Position numbers and translations under genes: made by a program. The notes under the pieces were generated by a model, which did not search any database, was not told the DNA's origin, and saw only the letters and a list, made by a program, of their open reading frames with translations. From contig NZ_LZRP01000013.1 of assembly GCF_001678665.1 (NCBI RefSeq), forward strand, positions 1-57,339: a stretch of 57,339 nt of DNA, in the 5' to 3' direction. Positions 16,793 to 24,653 of this stretch are shown here, piece by piece; positions within the stretch are counted from its first letter, which is position 1, and every line of letters begins with the position of its first letter. This DNA is from Erythrobacter sp. QSSC1-22B (GTDB taxonomy: Bacteria > Pseudomonadota > Alphaproteobacteria > Sphingomonadales > Sphingomonadaceae).

Positions 16793-17062
16793 ATGGTGGT
16801 GAGCGCCGACAGATTCGAGAACCAGCCCCCCGATTATACGGAACTGACAGACTACGATCGGACCCACCTTAAACTCTATCTGCGTTTGCTAGACGCCGAG
16901 TTGGACAATGCCGACTGGCGGGAAGTGGTGCGGGTACTGTTCGACATCGATCCGAATGCCGATCCGGTCCGCGCGCGCCACATCCATGACGCTCACCTCG
17001 CCCGCGCGCGCTGGATGACCGAGCACGGCTATCGTGATCTCCTCCGCGAGGGCCGTCACTGA
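16793..17062 (+). CDS. Small DUF2285-like protein
   Basis: 89 aa. It contains YLRLLDAELDNADWREVVRV, FDIDPNADPVRARHIHDAHL and the terminal WMTEHGYRDLLREG, the layout of the short DUF2285 proteins seen next to DUF6499/DUF2285 genes. The preceding GGGAGG supports the ATG at 16793, with GTG codons just after it as alternatives. The protein is probably a small DNA-binding or regulatory partner of the next gene. The shared GYRDLLR ending with the downstream product suggests related C-terminal folds. Function is not established. Confidence 0.72.
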   Translation: MVVSADRFENQPPDYTELTDYDRTHLKLYLRLLDAELDNADWREVVRVLFDIDPNADPVRARHIHDAHLARARWMTEHGYRDLLREGRH

Positions 17063-17182
17063 TGGGCGGTGATGCCGCTACGGCATCGCCCCTTGTTCAA
17101 ACTCCGGCTTCTCAAGACCGCATCGTCTTGTAATCATGGCGACTTCAACGCCCACCATGGCCTGCAGACGCTGGAGGAGAGG

Positions 17183-17942
17183 ATGGCGCTCGACCGAACA
17201 CAATGGCGCAAGAACGCCGCGTATGATTATCTCGACCACCTCGATGCAGAGGGCCTGGCCTGGGAATGCTTGCGCCGAAATTCCGGCTATCGGAAAGACT
17301 ATGCCGCCGCCGCCATCGAACCCAACGCAATCGACGATGTGATCCGACAGCAATGGGGGTTGCGATTTCGCTACGAACCCGGGGCATTCTGCAAGAGACG
17401 AAACGATATTCTGGGCACCGGAAGTCGATACCGCGCTCGTTATGCTGACCCCGAGCTCGGGGCTGCCCGGATCATACGAGACAGCACCGCTCAAACTTGA
17501 GTCGGTAAGATCGCGCCTGGCGCCCGACGGTCTCTACACCTGCCACGGATCCGGGCGATCATCAGTCTATGCCGTGTTGCTCGGCGAGGTCGATCCAACC
17601 CATTCCGTATCAGCGCTTATCCCCATTGACGCCCTCAGTCCGGATCGTCTTGCCGGTGCCGAGCGTTTCTGGCGGATCGCAAACGGCTTACATGCGCCCG
17701 ACACCCGTTTGAGCAATCAGCGCCGAAGCAGGCTGGTGCTGATGATCCGTGCCGCCGATGGCGACGCTGTCCGCGCCTCGCGGCGACAGATCGCAGAAGG
17801 GTTGTTTGGGAAACGCCGGGTCGCTGCAGAATTATGGGCCGAGTCGTCGCTTCGCTACGCCACGATCCGCCTCGTGCGGGATGGTCGGGCGATAATTGAC
17901 CACGGCTACCGCGATCTTCTGCGCCATCGTCGCAGACCTTAG
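17183..17942 (+). pseudogene. DUF6499-DUF2285 transcriptional-regulator-like gene, frameshifted
   Basis: Two frames form one gene. The first starts at the ATG at 17183 (GGAGGAGAGG upstream) and gives MALDRTQWRKNAAYDYLD and GLAWECLRRNSGYRKDYA, the DUF6499 landmarks. It then runs out of homology at about 17385 and ends at 17500. The other frame takes over with ARDETIFWAPEVDTALV (from about 17391), followed by LPGSYETAPLKLESVRSRLA and a DUF2285 end (AEGLFGKRRVAAELW, IIDHGYRDLLRHR) to 17942. A shift of +1 is needed, so one extra base (or two lost) lies near 17380-17392. It is a broken gene, a sequencing error or, less likely, programmed frameshifting; no obvious slippery site is present. Confidence 0.78.
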
Positions 17943-18119
17943 ACGCCACTAGGGCTCACACACCCACTCCAATCGACCCGACACTGCCGCGCGCTTCGAC
18001 GCTGTGCAAAATAGCGTCTGCCTTCTTCGCACCTGCGCATGCCGGGGGCGCTTCGCCATCGTGGCCTCCAATCGCCGCCGATCATCGGCAGCACGCCTGG
18101 AACCCACGGAGGCCCGATC

Positions 18120-18401
18120 ATGTCCGCAAACGCCGCCCAGCTCCCCCCACGCTATCTCAGGACGCCCGAAGCGGCCCATTTCCTCGGTCTCTCCGGCCGC
18201 ACGCTCGAAAAGCACCGCACGTATGGCACCGGTCCCGACTACCGCAAACTTGGCGGTCGCGTCGTCTATTCCGTGGAGGACCTCCAGGCTTGGGCGGACC
18301 GCGGCGCGGTCACGTCGACCTCCGATCCGCGCGGATCGGTCCTCCCCGCCAAACGCCAGGACGATGCAGCCCTTGCGCCGTCCGGCGGCGACCCGCGCTA
18401 A
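18120..18401 (+). CDS. AlpA/excisionase-like HTH protein
   Basis: 93 aa from the ATG at 18120 (CGGAGG upstream). Residues 10-60 form a winged-HTH of the MerR/excisionase type: YLRTPEAAHFLGLSGRTLEK, GTGPDYRKLGGRVVYSVEDL and QAWADRG. The proline/arginine-rich tail is probably disordered. It lies 20 bp before repA in the same direction. In related elements such a gene sits at the same place and probably acts as a regulator of the repA-parA-transfer block; recombination directionality is an alternative. Confidence 0.82.
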   Translation: MSANAAQLPPRYLRTPEAAHFLGLSGRTLEKHRTYGTGPDYRKLGGRVVYSVEDLQAWADRGAVTSTSDPRGSVLPAKRQDDAALAPSGGDPR

Positions 18402-18421
18402 GCGGTCGAGCGCACACTGCA

Positions 18422-19546
18422 ATGTTGCGGAAACCCCAAACCCCGTCCGAGCGCGCCCAATTGGATCTGTTCTATGCGACCAGCAGCGATCCGGCCCCGC
18501 GCGATGCGCAGGACTTGATGGCCTATCCCTTCTTCAGCCTCTCAAAGAAGCACCGCACCCGCCCGATCGACTATGCGGTGGCCGACGTGGTGATCCGTGT
18601 CGAAGCGGTCCCCGAACACGGTATGGCGACGATTTGGGATGCGGACATCCTGATTTGGGCCGCGAGCCACCTGGTCGAGGCGCGCGATGCCGGGTTGCGG
18701 ACATCCCGCCTCATGGCGGCGACGCCTTACGAGATCCTCACCTTCATCGGACGCGGCGTCAGTTCGCGCGATTATCAGCGCCTCAAGGCCGCGCTCGACC
18801 GACTGCAGTCGACCACCGTGGCGACGACCATCCGGCAGCCCGCAGTTGGGCGGCGCCACCGCTTCTCCTGGATCAATGAATGGGTCGAGCGCACCGATAA
18901 TCAGGGGCGCCCCGCCGGGATCGAGCTGATCGTTCCCGACTGGTTCTACAGCGCCGTGCTGGACGACGCGCTCATCCTCACGATTGACAGCGCCTATTTT
19001 TCCCTCACGGGCGGCTTCGACCGCTGGCTTTACCGGGTCGTGCGCAAGCATGGTGGGCGGCAGCGGAACGGGTGGCGGTTCGAGTTCCGGCATCTCTATC
19101 TCAAATCTGGCAGCCTCTCGCCGTTCAAGCGCTTCGCCTTCGAGCTGCGCGACATTGTCCGCCGCCAACCGCTTCCCGGATATGTCCTGTCGATCGAGGT
19201 CGAGATTGGCGGCAAGACGCTGCTTGCGTTCGAGCCTTCGACCTGTGGAAAGGCCGTGGACGGCCTCGTGCCAATAGGAACCCGGCCTATCGTGCCATTA
19301 GGAACCGGACTGTCGTGCTATCAGGAACCGAAATCGCGCCTAAGCTACGAAGATCAAAACGAAAAAGCCGCCCTTAACTTAGAGTCTAACCCAGAATCTA
19401 ACTCTTGTAGAGCGCGCGCGACTGTGGAGAACGGCTCTGGCGGCGGCGCAGACACCACTGGATTCACGTCCAACACGTCGCATCGCAAGTCCGATTCAAA
19501 GGCGGCTGGCAGCGTTCCTGTTTCCGGAAAAGGAGCGAAGCGGTGA
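18422..19546 (+). CDS. repA: Replication initiator protein A (RPA-type RepA)
   Basis: 374 aa from the ATG at 18422; upstream in-frame codons overlap the HTH gene and lack a site. It contains the hallmarks of the plasmid RPA family: MAYPFFSLSKKHRTRPIDY, IWDADILIWAASHLVEARD, TPYEILTFIGRGVSSRDY, LYRVVRKHGGRQRNGWRF and FKRFAFELRDIVRRQPLPGY. Such proteins initiate plasmid replication at nearby iterons, although in conjugative elements they may serve only the excised circle. I see no clear iterons. The last four bases overlap the GTG start of parA, so the two are coupled. Confidence 0.88.
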   Translation: MLRKPQTPSERAQLDLFYATSSDPAPRDAQDLMAYPFFSLSKKHRTRPIDYAVADVVIRVEAVPEHGMATIWDADILIWAASHLVEARDAGLRTSRLMAATPYEILTFIGRGVSSRDYQRLKAALDRLQSTTVATTIRQPAVGRRHRFSWINEWVERTDNQGRPAGIELIVPDWFYSAVLDDALILTIDSAYFSLTGGFDRWLYRVVRKHGGRQRNGWRFEFRHLYLKSGSLSPFKRFAFELRDIVRRQPLPGYVLSIEVEIGGKTLLAFEPSTCGKAVDGLVPIGTRPIVPLGTGLSCYQEPKSRLSYEDQNEKAALNLESNPESNSCRARATVENGSGGGADTTGFTSNTSHRKSDSKAAGSVPVSGKGAKR

Positions 19547-20181
19547 TCGTCGCTTTGCTCAACCAAAAGGGCGGTGTCGGCAAGACGACGCTCGCCCTGC
19601 ATCTCGCCGGCGAATGGGCTAGGCAGGGATTGCGCGTCACTCTGATTGACGCTGATCCGCAAGGCTCGGCGCTCGATTGGTCACAGCAGCGCGCCCGTGA
19701 AGGACTGCCGAGACTGTTCGGAACTATCGGCTTGGCGCGCGATACGCTGCACCGCGAGGCCCCCGAGCTCGCCCGCGATGCAGATCATGTGATCATCGAC
19801 GGACCACCGCGCGTGGCGGCGCTGATGCGCTCGGCGCTGCTCGCCGCCGACCTTGCTTTGATCCCCGTGCAGCCGTCTCCGTTCGATGGCTGGGCGTCCG
19901 CCGAGATGCTGACGCTCCTTGGCGAGGCGCGCGTCTATCGTACCGATCTCGCGGCCCGGTTCGTCCTCAATCGCTGCGCCGCGCGCACGATCATCGGGCG
20001 CGACACCGCCGACCATCTAGCCGAAACCGAACCGCCGAGACTGTCGGCGAGCATCGGTCAGCGCATCGCCTATGCCGCCAGCGCTCAATCCGGCAGGCTC
20101 GTCTTTGAAGCCGGAGGGAACGACCGCGCCGCCGCAGAAATCACCGCCTTCGCGGACGAAGTGCGGGGGCTCGCACGATGA
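19543..20181 (+). CDS. parA: ParA-family partition ATPase
   Basis: 212 aa from a GTG at 19543 that overlaps the repA stop (GTGA). The deviant Walker A is QKGGVGKTT (residues 8-16), followed by LIDADPQGSALDW (Walker A') and VIIDGPP (Walker B). It is a short ParA without the N-terminal HTH of type Ia, so it cannot autorepress by that means; the small RHH protein directly after it is the likely partner. The large ParB at 10.2 kb is the other candidate. Confidence 0.92.
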   Translation: MIVALLNQKGGVGKTTLALHLAGEWARQGLRVTLIDADPQGSALDWSQQRAREGLPRLFGTIGLARDTLHREAPELARDADHVIIDGPPRVAALMRSALLAADLALIPVQPSPFDGWASAEMLTLLGEARVYRTDLAARFVLNRCAARTIIGRDTADHLAETEPPRLSASIGQRIAYAASAQSGRLVFEAGGNDRAAAEITAFADEVRGLAR

Positions 20182-20432
20182 CGCGGGACCGCTCGAAACA
20201 ACGCTTTGCCGCCCGTCCCGCGACGCCGGACGAATGGGTCAGGGACTCGAATAGATCAGCTGAGCGCGATCGTGCGGCGACGGCTTACACCGCCCGGTTG
20301 ACCGTCGACATCACACCGGAACTCCGCGGCCGGATTAAGATTGAAGCCTTCCAGCGCGGCGTCACCGTAGCCGACATGCTGCGCGCGCTTCTCGTGGAAG
20401 AGTTCTCCGACCGCGACGGAGAAGCGAAATGA
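20178..20432 (+). CDS. Small ribbon-helix-helix protein, likely ParA partner
   Basis: 84 aa. The N-terminal half is basic and probably disordered. The C-terminal half (YTARLTVDITPELRGRIKIE, AFQRGVTVADMLRALLVEEF) fits a ribbon-helix-helix fold. It overlaps parA by ATGA, and DUF2840 follows by another ATGA overlap. Short ParA proteins usually work with an RHH centromere-binding protein encoded just downstream, so this may be a ParG/ParB-like factor and operon repressor. Assignment is from position and fold only. Confidence 0.72.
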   Translation: MTRDRSKQRFAARPATPDEWVRDSNRSAERDRAATAYTARLTVDITPELRGRIKIEAFQRGVTVADMLRALLVEEFSDRDGEAK

Positions 20433-20950
20433 GGTACTCGGCTTCGCCTTTGTCCGACACGCCGTCCACGACCGCAGATCGGGATTTGGGCACGCTCACG
20501 CATGTCAAAGTGATCTGGGTCGAGAAGCGGATTGAACACTGGATCCGGTTCGGACGGGCGACCGGCGAGCGGATCATCAATCGTCGTCAGCGCATCGTCG
20601 CTTTCGCGCCTGGACAAATCTTCGGGTTCGTCCGCTGGGCGGCGAACGACTACGGCACGATACTCTCCCGCATCGACATCGTGCGCGCCGTGAAACCCGG
20701 TGAAGCGCACCAAACACTCCCTTCCGTGCGCCCCGGCGGCGACATTCTGTTGACAGTAAAAGGATGGCCCAAGGTCGAACGGGTGCTGCAGATCGTCGAC
20801 ACGATTGAGGCTCTGGGCATCGATCCCGCCAATGTGGCACCCGACCATTGGTGTCATGTCCATAACCGGATGGCTGCACGCCAGTCGCCCCGCGCCTACA
20901 CGCAAGCCCGCCATACCGCATGGATCAAACGGCGGAGGGTGGGCCGATGA
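20429..20950 (+). CDS. DUF2840 family protein
   Basis: 173 aa. Landmarks of DUF2840 are LTHVKVIWVEKRIEHWIRFG, LSRIDIVRAVKPGEAHQTLP and VRPGGDILLTVKGWPKVERV. The family is known only from conjugative elements, always between parA and the TraF peptidase gene, and has no assigned function. Both ends overlap neighbours by four bases (ATGA), which implies stoichiometric co-translation with the RHH protein and TraF. No signal peptide or membrane segment is seen. Confidence 0.87.
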   Translation: MRYSASPLSDTPSTTADRDLGTLTHVKVIWVEKRIEHWIRFGRATGERIINRRQRIVAFAPGQIFGFVRWAANDYGTILSRIDIVRAVKPGEAHQTLPSVRPGGDILLTVKGWPKVERVLQIVDTIEALGIDPANVAPDHWCHVHNRMAARQSPRAYTQARHTAWIKRRRVGR

Positions 20951-21492
20951 AACGCCGAATCTGGTCGTTCATCGGTGCTGCCGCGATCGTCGGCATTGCG
21001 GTTCCGGCGTTCGTCGAAACGCCCGACCGCCTGATCTGGAACGTGACACCGTCCGCCCCTCTGGGCCTCTACCAGCTGCATCCAGTGACGCAGCTTGCCG
21101 TGTCCGATCTGGTCGCGCTGGAGGCCCCCGAAACAGTGAAAGCTCTCCTCGCCGAACGCGGATATCTGCCGCCCAATGTCCCGCTCCTGAAGCACGTCGT
21201 CGGGGTGCCGGGGCAGACCGTCTGCCGGATCGGCCCCATCATCACGGTTGATGGGGCGGTGATGGGCACCGCTCAGAACAATGACAGTTTCGGGCGTCCG
21301 ATGCCGGTCTGGGAAGGCTGCGAACGCATCGCGGCGGACGAACTCTTCCTCATGAACAGCGACGTCGAGAACAGTCTCGATGGGCGCTATTTTGGGCCGA
21401 TTCCATCCAGTTCGATCACCGGTTTGGCGGTCCCTTTGTGGACCGATGAAGACGGCACGGGCCGCTACCGATGGCGCGCGCGATCTCCCTGA
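20947..21492 (+). CDS. traF: TraF-type conjugative signal peptidase (S26)
   Basis: 181 aa from the ATG at 20947, coupled to DUF2840. One N-terminal membrane helix (residues 5-22) precedes the catalytic serine in TPSAPLGLY (S36), and the lysine is in LLKHVVGVPG (K82), the Ser/Lys dyad of TraF peptidases. TraF matures and cyclises the TrbC pilin in trb-type systems, so its substrate is probably the product of trbC at 41.8 kb. It acts in the inner membrane with its active site on the periplasmic side. Confidence 0.9.
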   Translation: MKRRIWSFIGAAAIVGIAVPAFVETPDRLIWNVTPSAPLGLYQLHPVTQLAVSDLVALEAPETVKALLAERGYLPPNVPLLKHVVGVPGQTVCRIGPIITVDGAVMGTAQNNDSFGRPMPVWEGCERIAADELFLMNSDVENSLDGRYFGPIPSSSITGLAVPLWTDEDGTGRYRWRARSP

Positions 21493-21550
21493 TCGGCCCG
21501 ATCCCCGGCACGCCGAACCTCCCTCAACCACCGCCTGAAAGGACAGACAA

Positions 21551-21901
21551 ATGGCACATATCGGACACTTCACCCGCACCAGAGATGGCTATCGCGGCCA
21601 CCTTAAAACCCTCACGCTCGACGCCGAGCTGATCCTAATTCCTGCCGAACAATCCGACAGCGAGAACGCGCCCGACTACCGCGTTCATGTCGGCGAAGAC
21701 GACCAAAGCCTCGAGATCGGTGCGGGCTGGAAGCGCACGGGCGAAAAAGCCGGCGACTATGTCTCGCTGGTGATCGACGACCCGGCGATGCCGCATCCCA
21801 TCCATGCCAATCTGTTCCACTCCACGAGCGAGGAAGGCGCTTTCCTTCTGACCTGGAACCGGCCGCCGAAGCGCCGTGAACAGGGGAAGGACGGTGCGTA
21901 G
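21551..21901 (+). CDS. DUF736 family protein, second copy
   Basis: 116 aa. It resembles the product of the gene at 15900 but has diverged: IGHFTRTRDGYRGHLKTLTL, SENAPDYRVHVGEDDQ, EIGAGWKRTGEKAGDYVSL, HPIHANLFHSTSE and FLLTWNRPPKR. It starts at 21551 after GAAAGGACAG. It overlaps the transglycosylase gene. The presence of two DUF736 genes suggests separate duties in maintenance and in transfer; no biochemical function is known. Confidence 0.88.
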   Translation: MAHIGHFTRTRDGYRGHLKTLTLDAELILIPAEQSDSENAPDYRVHVGEDDQSLEIGAGWKRTGEKAGDYVSLVIDDPAMPHPIHANLFHSTSEEGAFLLTWNRPPKRREQGKDGA

Positions 21902-22652
21902 CCCTCGTCTCCGCGTGACTGCCGGACGGTATCAGACCGTTCGGTTCGTGGCCCTCCTTCTCCTTTCCGGCCTGCTTTTCGGTGCAGCAATGCCGCCCAT
22001 CACGGTCGCGCAGCGCGCAGCGGTCGAGCGACCAACCACCGCTCCCTATTCCGCGCATGTCACCGAAGCATCGCAGCGGTTTCGCATTCCCGAGACTTGG
22101 GTTCGTGCCGTCATGCAGGTCGAAAGCGCAGGACGCGTGCGTGCTGTCTCCAGTGCGGGCGCGATGGGCCTGATGCAAATCATGCCCGATACCTGGGCAG
22201 GGCTGCGCCTTCGCCACCGCCTTGGCCGCGATCCCTTCGACCCGCGCGACAACATTCTCGGCGGCACAGCGTACCTGCGCGAGATGTATGACCGGTTCGG
22301 TTCGCCCGGTTTCCTCGCGGCCTATAATGCCGGTCCGGGTCGCTACGAAGAGCATCTCGCGACCGGTCGGCCGCTGCCGCGCGAGACGCGCGCGTACATG
22401 GCGATGCTGTTGCCGATGATCGGTTTGGCGCCGCGTGACAGTACCGCCACCGTCGCCGCTCCGCCGCCCGACTGGCGAGAAGCCCCACTGTTTGTCGAAC
22501 GCTCGAACGGCAATTCGACTGCAGCGTCCGTGCAAGAAAAACGCAGAACTACTGACGGTTCCCTGACGACGCCTGTGCGCACCGACGGCGCGCGAAGCGA
22601 ACAGCCGGATGGCGCAGTCCTCGTGCAATCGCGCGATGAGAGGACACCATGA
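21894..22652 (+). CDS. Lytic transglycosylase, VirB1-like
   Basis: 252 aa from a GTG at 21894 that follows AGGGGAAGG and overlaps the DUF736 stop; an upstream GTG at 21876 is possible. A signal-peptide-like segment (VRFVALLLLSGLLFGAAM) is followed by an SLT domain: IPETWVRAVMQVESAGR with the catalytic Glu, SSAGAMGLMQIMPDTWAGL, DPRDNILGGTAYLREMYDRF and AAYNAGPGRYEE. It locally opens peptidoglycan for assembly of the mating channel in the periplasm. The C-terminal 80 residues are low-complexity. Confidence 0.9.
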   Translation: MRSPRLRVTAGRYQTVRFVALLLLSGLLFGAAMPPITVAQRAAVERPTTAPYSAHVTEASQRFRIPETWVRAVMQVESAGRVRAVSSAGAMGLMQIMPDTWAGLRLRHRLGRDPFDPRDNILGGTAYLREMYDRFGSPGFLAAYNAGPGRYEEHLATGRPLPRETRAYMAMLLPMIGLAPRDSTATVAAPPPDWREAPLFVERSNGNSTAASVQEKRRTTDGSLTTPVRTDGARSEQPDGAVLVQSRDERTP

Positions 22653-22900
22653 CGACCGCAATCGCATTTCGCACTCCCGGATACAGCAGCGCAGTGTGGC
22701 GTATGTTGAGGGGGAAGGTCAGCAATGGAGAGAGGGGATGGCGAGATAAAAGGGCGCGATGTGCGCCTCGGTTGTGGGGAGTGTTTTCAAGGTTTTATGC
22801 TTTGAATTCGCGAGGTGCGCCTGAACGGCACGGCCTGCAACCTTCCTGCTTTCCGAGTGATTTCAACGCGTTTGCGCGATGTGCGGGTTTCGCACCATGA
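22649..22900 (+). CDS. Possible small protein coupled to relaxase (uncertain)
   Basis: 83 aa. The open frame begins with ATG overlapping the transglycosylase TGA (ATGA) and ends with TGA overlapping the relaxase ATG (ATGA). This pattern is normally a sign of a real operon gene. Against it, codon use (AGG, AGT, CGA) is unlike the neighbours, the product resembles nothing known, and the same DNA contains repeated motifs expected of a transfer origin or promoter. It may be a coding gene, a chance frame across oriT, or both. Confidence 0.3.
   Translation: MTTAIAFRTPGYSSAVWRMLRGKVSNGERGWRDKRARCAPRLWGVFSRFYALNSRGAPERHGLQPSCFPSDFNAFARCAGFAP
22754..22895. other. Candidate oriT/regulatory segment before the relaxase gene
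   Basis: Three related motifs occur in one direction: GCGCGATGTGCGCCT (22754-22768), CGCGAGGTGCGCCT (22809-22822) and GCGCGATGTGCGGG (22874-22887). GTGCG-GGTTT-CGCAC (22881-22895) forms a hairpin touching the relaxase start. CCTTCCTGCT at 22841-22850 resembles the nic core of MOBP-type origins. Composition is lower in GC than the flanks. Location next to the relaxase gene supports an origin of transfer; the nic assignment is weak. Confidence 0.4.
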
Positions 22901-24636
22901 GCAACGACGATGATTTCCGCATCCGCCCCGGCCGCATTCGGTCATCGTCCAGCCAGCGCGCGCGGCCTTTCATCGCGCAGGCGCTTGCGGCAGCACAGCG
23001 CGCCGGCGGCAACATCTCACGCTCCGGGAAGATCACGTCCGGCACCCGCTCTTATTTCGGGCGCGGCAAGCGTGCCAGTGTTCAGGCCAATCGCTGGCTG
23101 ACCAGCAGATCGCGCAACGCTGTCATCAAGACCCGCGTCGTCCGACATGGGCATCGCAGCGCCCCGCTCGCTACCCATCTCTCCTACCTGCGCCGCGAAG
23201 GCGTCACTCGCGACGGCGTGAAGGCGCGACTGTTCGGACCGGAGTCCGACGAGATCGATCCAAAAGATTTCGCCGAGCGTTGCGAGGACGACCGCCATCA
23301 TTTCCGTTTCATCGTGTCGCCCGAGGATGCCGTCGAGATGACGGACCTCAAATCCTTCACCCGCGATCTGATGCGTCAGGCGGAAAAGGATCTGGGCACA
23401 AAGCTCGACTGGGTCGGTGTCGATCATTGGAATACCGAGCATCCGCATATCCACGTGATCGCACGCGGCCGCGCCGATGACGGCGAGGACCTCGTCATCG
23501 CCCGCGACTACATCAAGGAAGGGATGCGCGCCCGTGCTCAAGATCTGATCACGCTAGAGCTTGGCTATCGCACCGACCGGGACATCCACAATACGCTCGA
23601 ACGCCAGATCGACGCCGAGCGCTGGACCAGTCTCGATCGCCAACTTGCGCGCGACGGGTATCGCACCGGCGTCATCGATCTCGCGCCGCAGCTGGGACGT
23701 CAGCCGAACGAATTCCATACCCCGAAAGTCGGTCGTCTGCGCAAGCTCGAATCGCTCGGCCTCGCCGATCAGATCGGACCGGGCCAATGGGTGATGGACG
23801 ATAGCGCCGAGACAACCCTGCGCGAACTCGGCGAGCGCGGCGACATCATCAAGCGCATCCATCGCGGGCTTACCGAGCGCGGCATCGAGCGGGGCGCATC
23901 GAACTATGTGCTGGCCGGCGAAAGTATCGGCGATCCCGTCATCGGACGATTGGTCGATCGCGGTCTCGATGATGAGTTGAAGGGCACCGCCTATGCCGTG
24001 GTCGACGGCGTCGACGGCCGCACCCATCATATCCGACTGCCCCATATCGACGCCGCCGGAGACAGCGCGCCCGGATCGATTGTCGAGCTGCGCAAGTTCG
24101 AGGACGCGAAAGGACGTCACCGTGTCGCGCTCGCCGTCCGTTCCGATCTGCCGATCGAGCGGCAGGTGACGGCGATCGGCGCGACCTGGCTCGACCGGCA
24201 GGCCATTACCCGCGAACCCAAACCGCTGGGCGGGGGCGGGTTCGGCGCTGAAGTCAGCGAAGCGCTGGAGCGGCGCGCCGATCATCTGATCGAGAAAGGT
24301 CTAGCGAAACGGCAGGGCCAGCGCGTGATCTTTAATCGTGACCTGCTGAACACGCTGCGCAAGCGTGAATTGGAAGCCACAGGAGAGAAGCTCGCAGACG
24401 ACATCGGCCGTCCGCACACGCCATCGGCGACCGGGGAATATGTCGCCGGCACCTATCAGCGCCGCATCGCGCTCGCCTCCGGCCGCTTTGCGATGATCGA
24501 CGACGGGCTCGGCTTCCAGCTCGTGCCCTGGACACCCTCGATCGAGAAACATCTCGGCAAACACATCTCCGGCATCGCGCGTGGCAATGGCGGCGTCGAT
24601 TGGGATTTCGGCCGCAAGCGCGGGATCGGAATTTAG
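22897..24636 (+). CDS. Relaxase/mobilization nuclease, VirD2-like with DUF3363
   Basis: 579 aa from the ATG at 22897. A basic N-terminus is followed by the relaxase domain: VVRHGHRSAPLATHLSYL, DDRHHFRFIVSPEDA and motif III DHWNTEHPHIHVIARG with H182, H184 and H186. The C-terminal half is the DUF3363 region (GVDGRTHHIRLP; LASGRFAMIDDGLGFQLVPW). The catalytic tyrosine is not obvious from sequence alone. It nicks oriT, stays on the DNA 5' end and is escorted through the channel by TraG. It is followed after 17 bases by traG. Confidence 0.9.
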   Translation: MSNDDDFRIRPGRIRSSSSQRARPFIAQALAAAQRAGGNISRSGKITSGTRSYFGRGKRASVQANRWLTSRSRNAVIKTRVVRHGHRSAPLATHLSYLRREGVTRDGVKARLFGPESDEIDPKDFAERCEDDRHHFRFIVSPEDAVEMTDLKSFTRDLMRQAEKDLGTKLDWVGVDHWNTEHPHIHVIARGRADDGEDLVIARDYIKEGMRARAQDLITLELGYRTDRDIHNTLERQIDAERWTSLDRQLARDGYRTGVIDLAPQLGRQPNEFHTPKVGRLRKLESLGLADQIGPGQWVMDDSAETTLRELGERGDIIKRIHRGLTERGIERGASNYVLAGESIGDPVIGRLVDRGLDDELKGTAYAVVDGVDGRTHHIRLPHIDAAGDSAPGSIVELRKFEDAKGRHRVALAVRSDLPIERQVTAIGATWLDRQAITREPKPLGGGGFGAEVSEALERRADHLIEKGLAKRQGQRVIFNRDLLNTLRKRELEATGEKLADDIGRPHTPSATGEYVAGTYQRRIALASGRFAMIDDGLGFQLVPWTPSIEKHLGKHISGIARGNGGVDWDFGRKRGIGI

Positions 24637-24653
24637 CTCGGAAAGGAAAAGCG

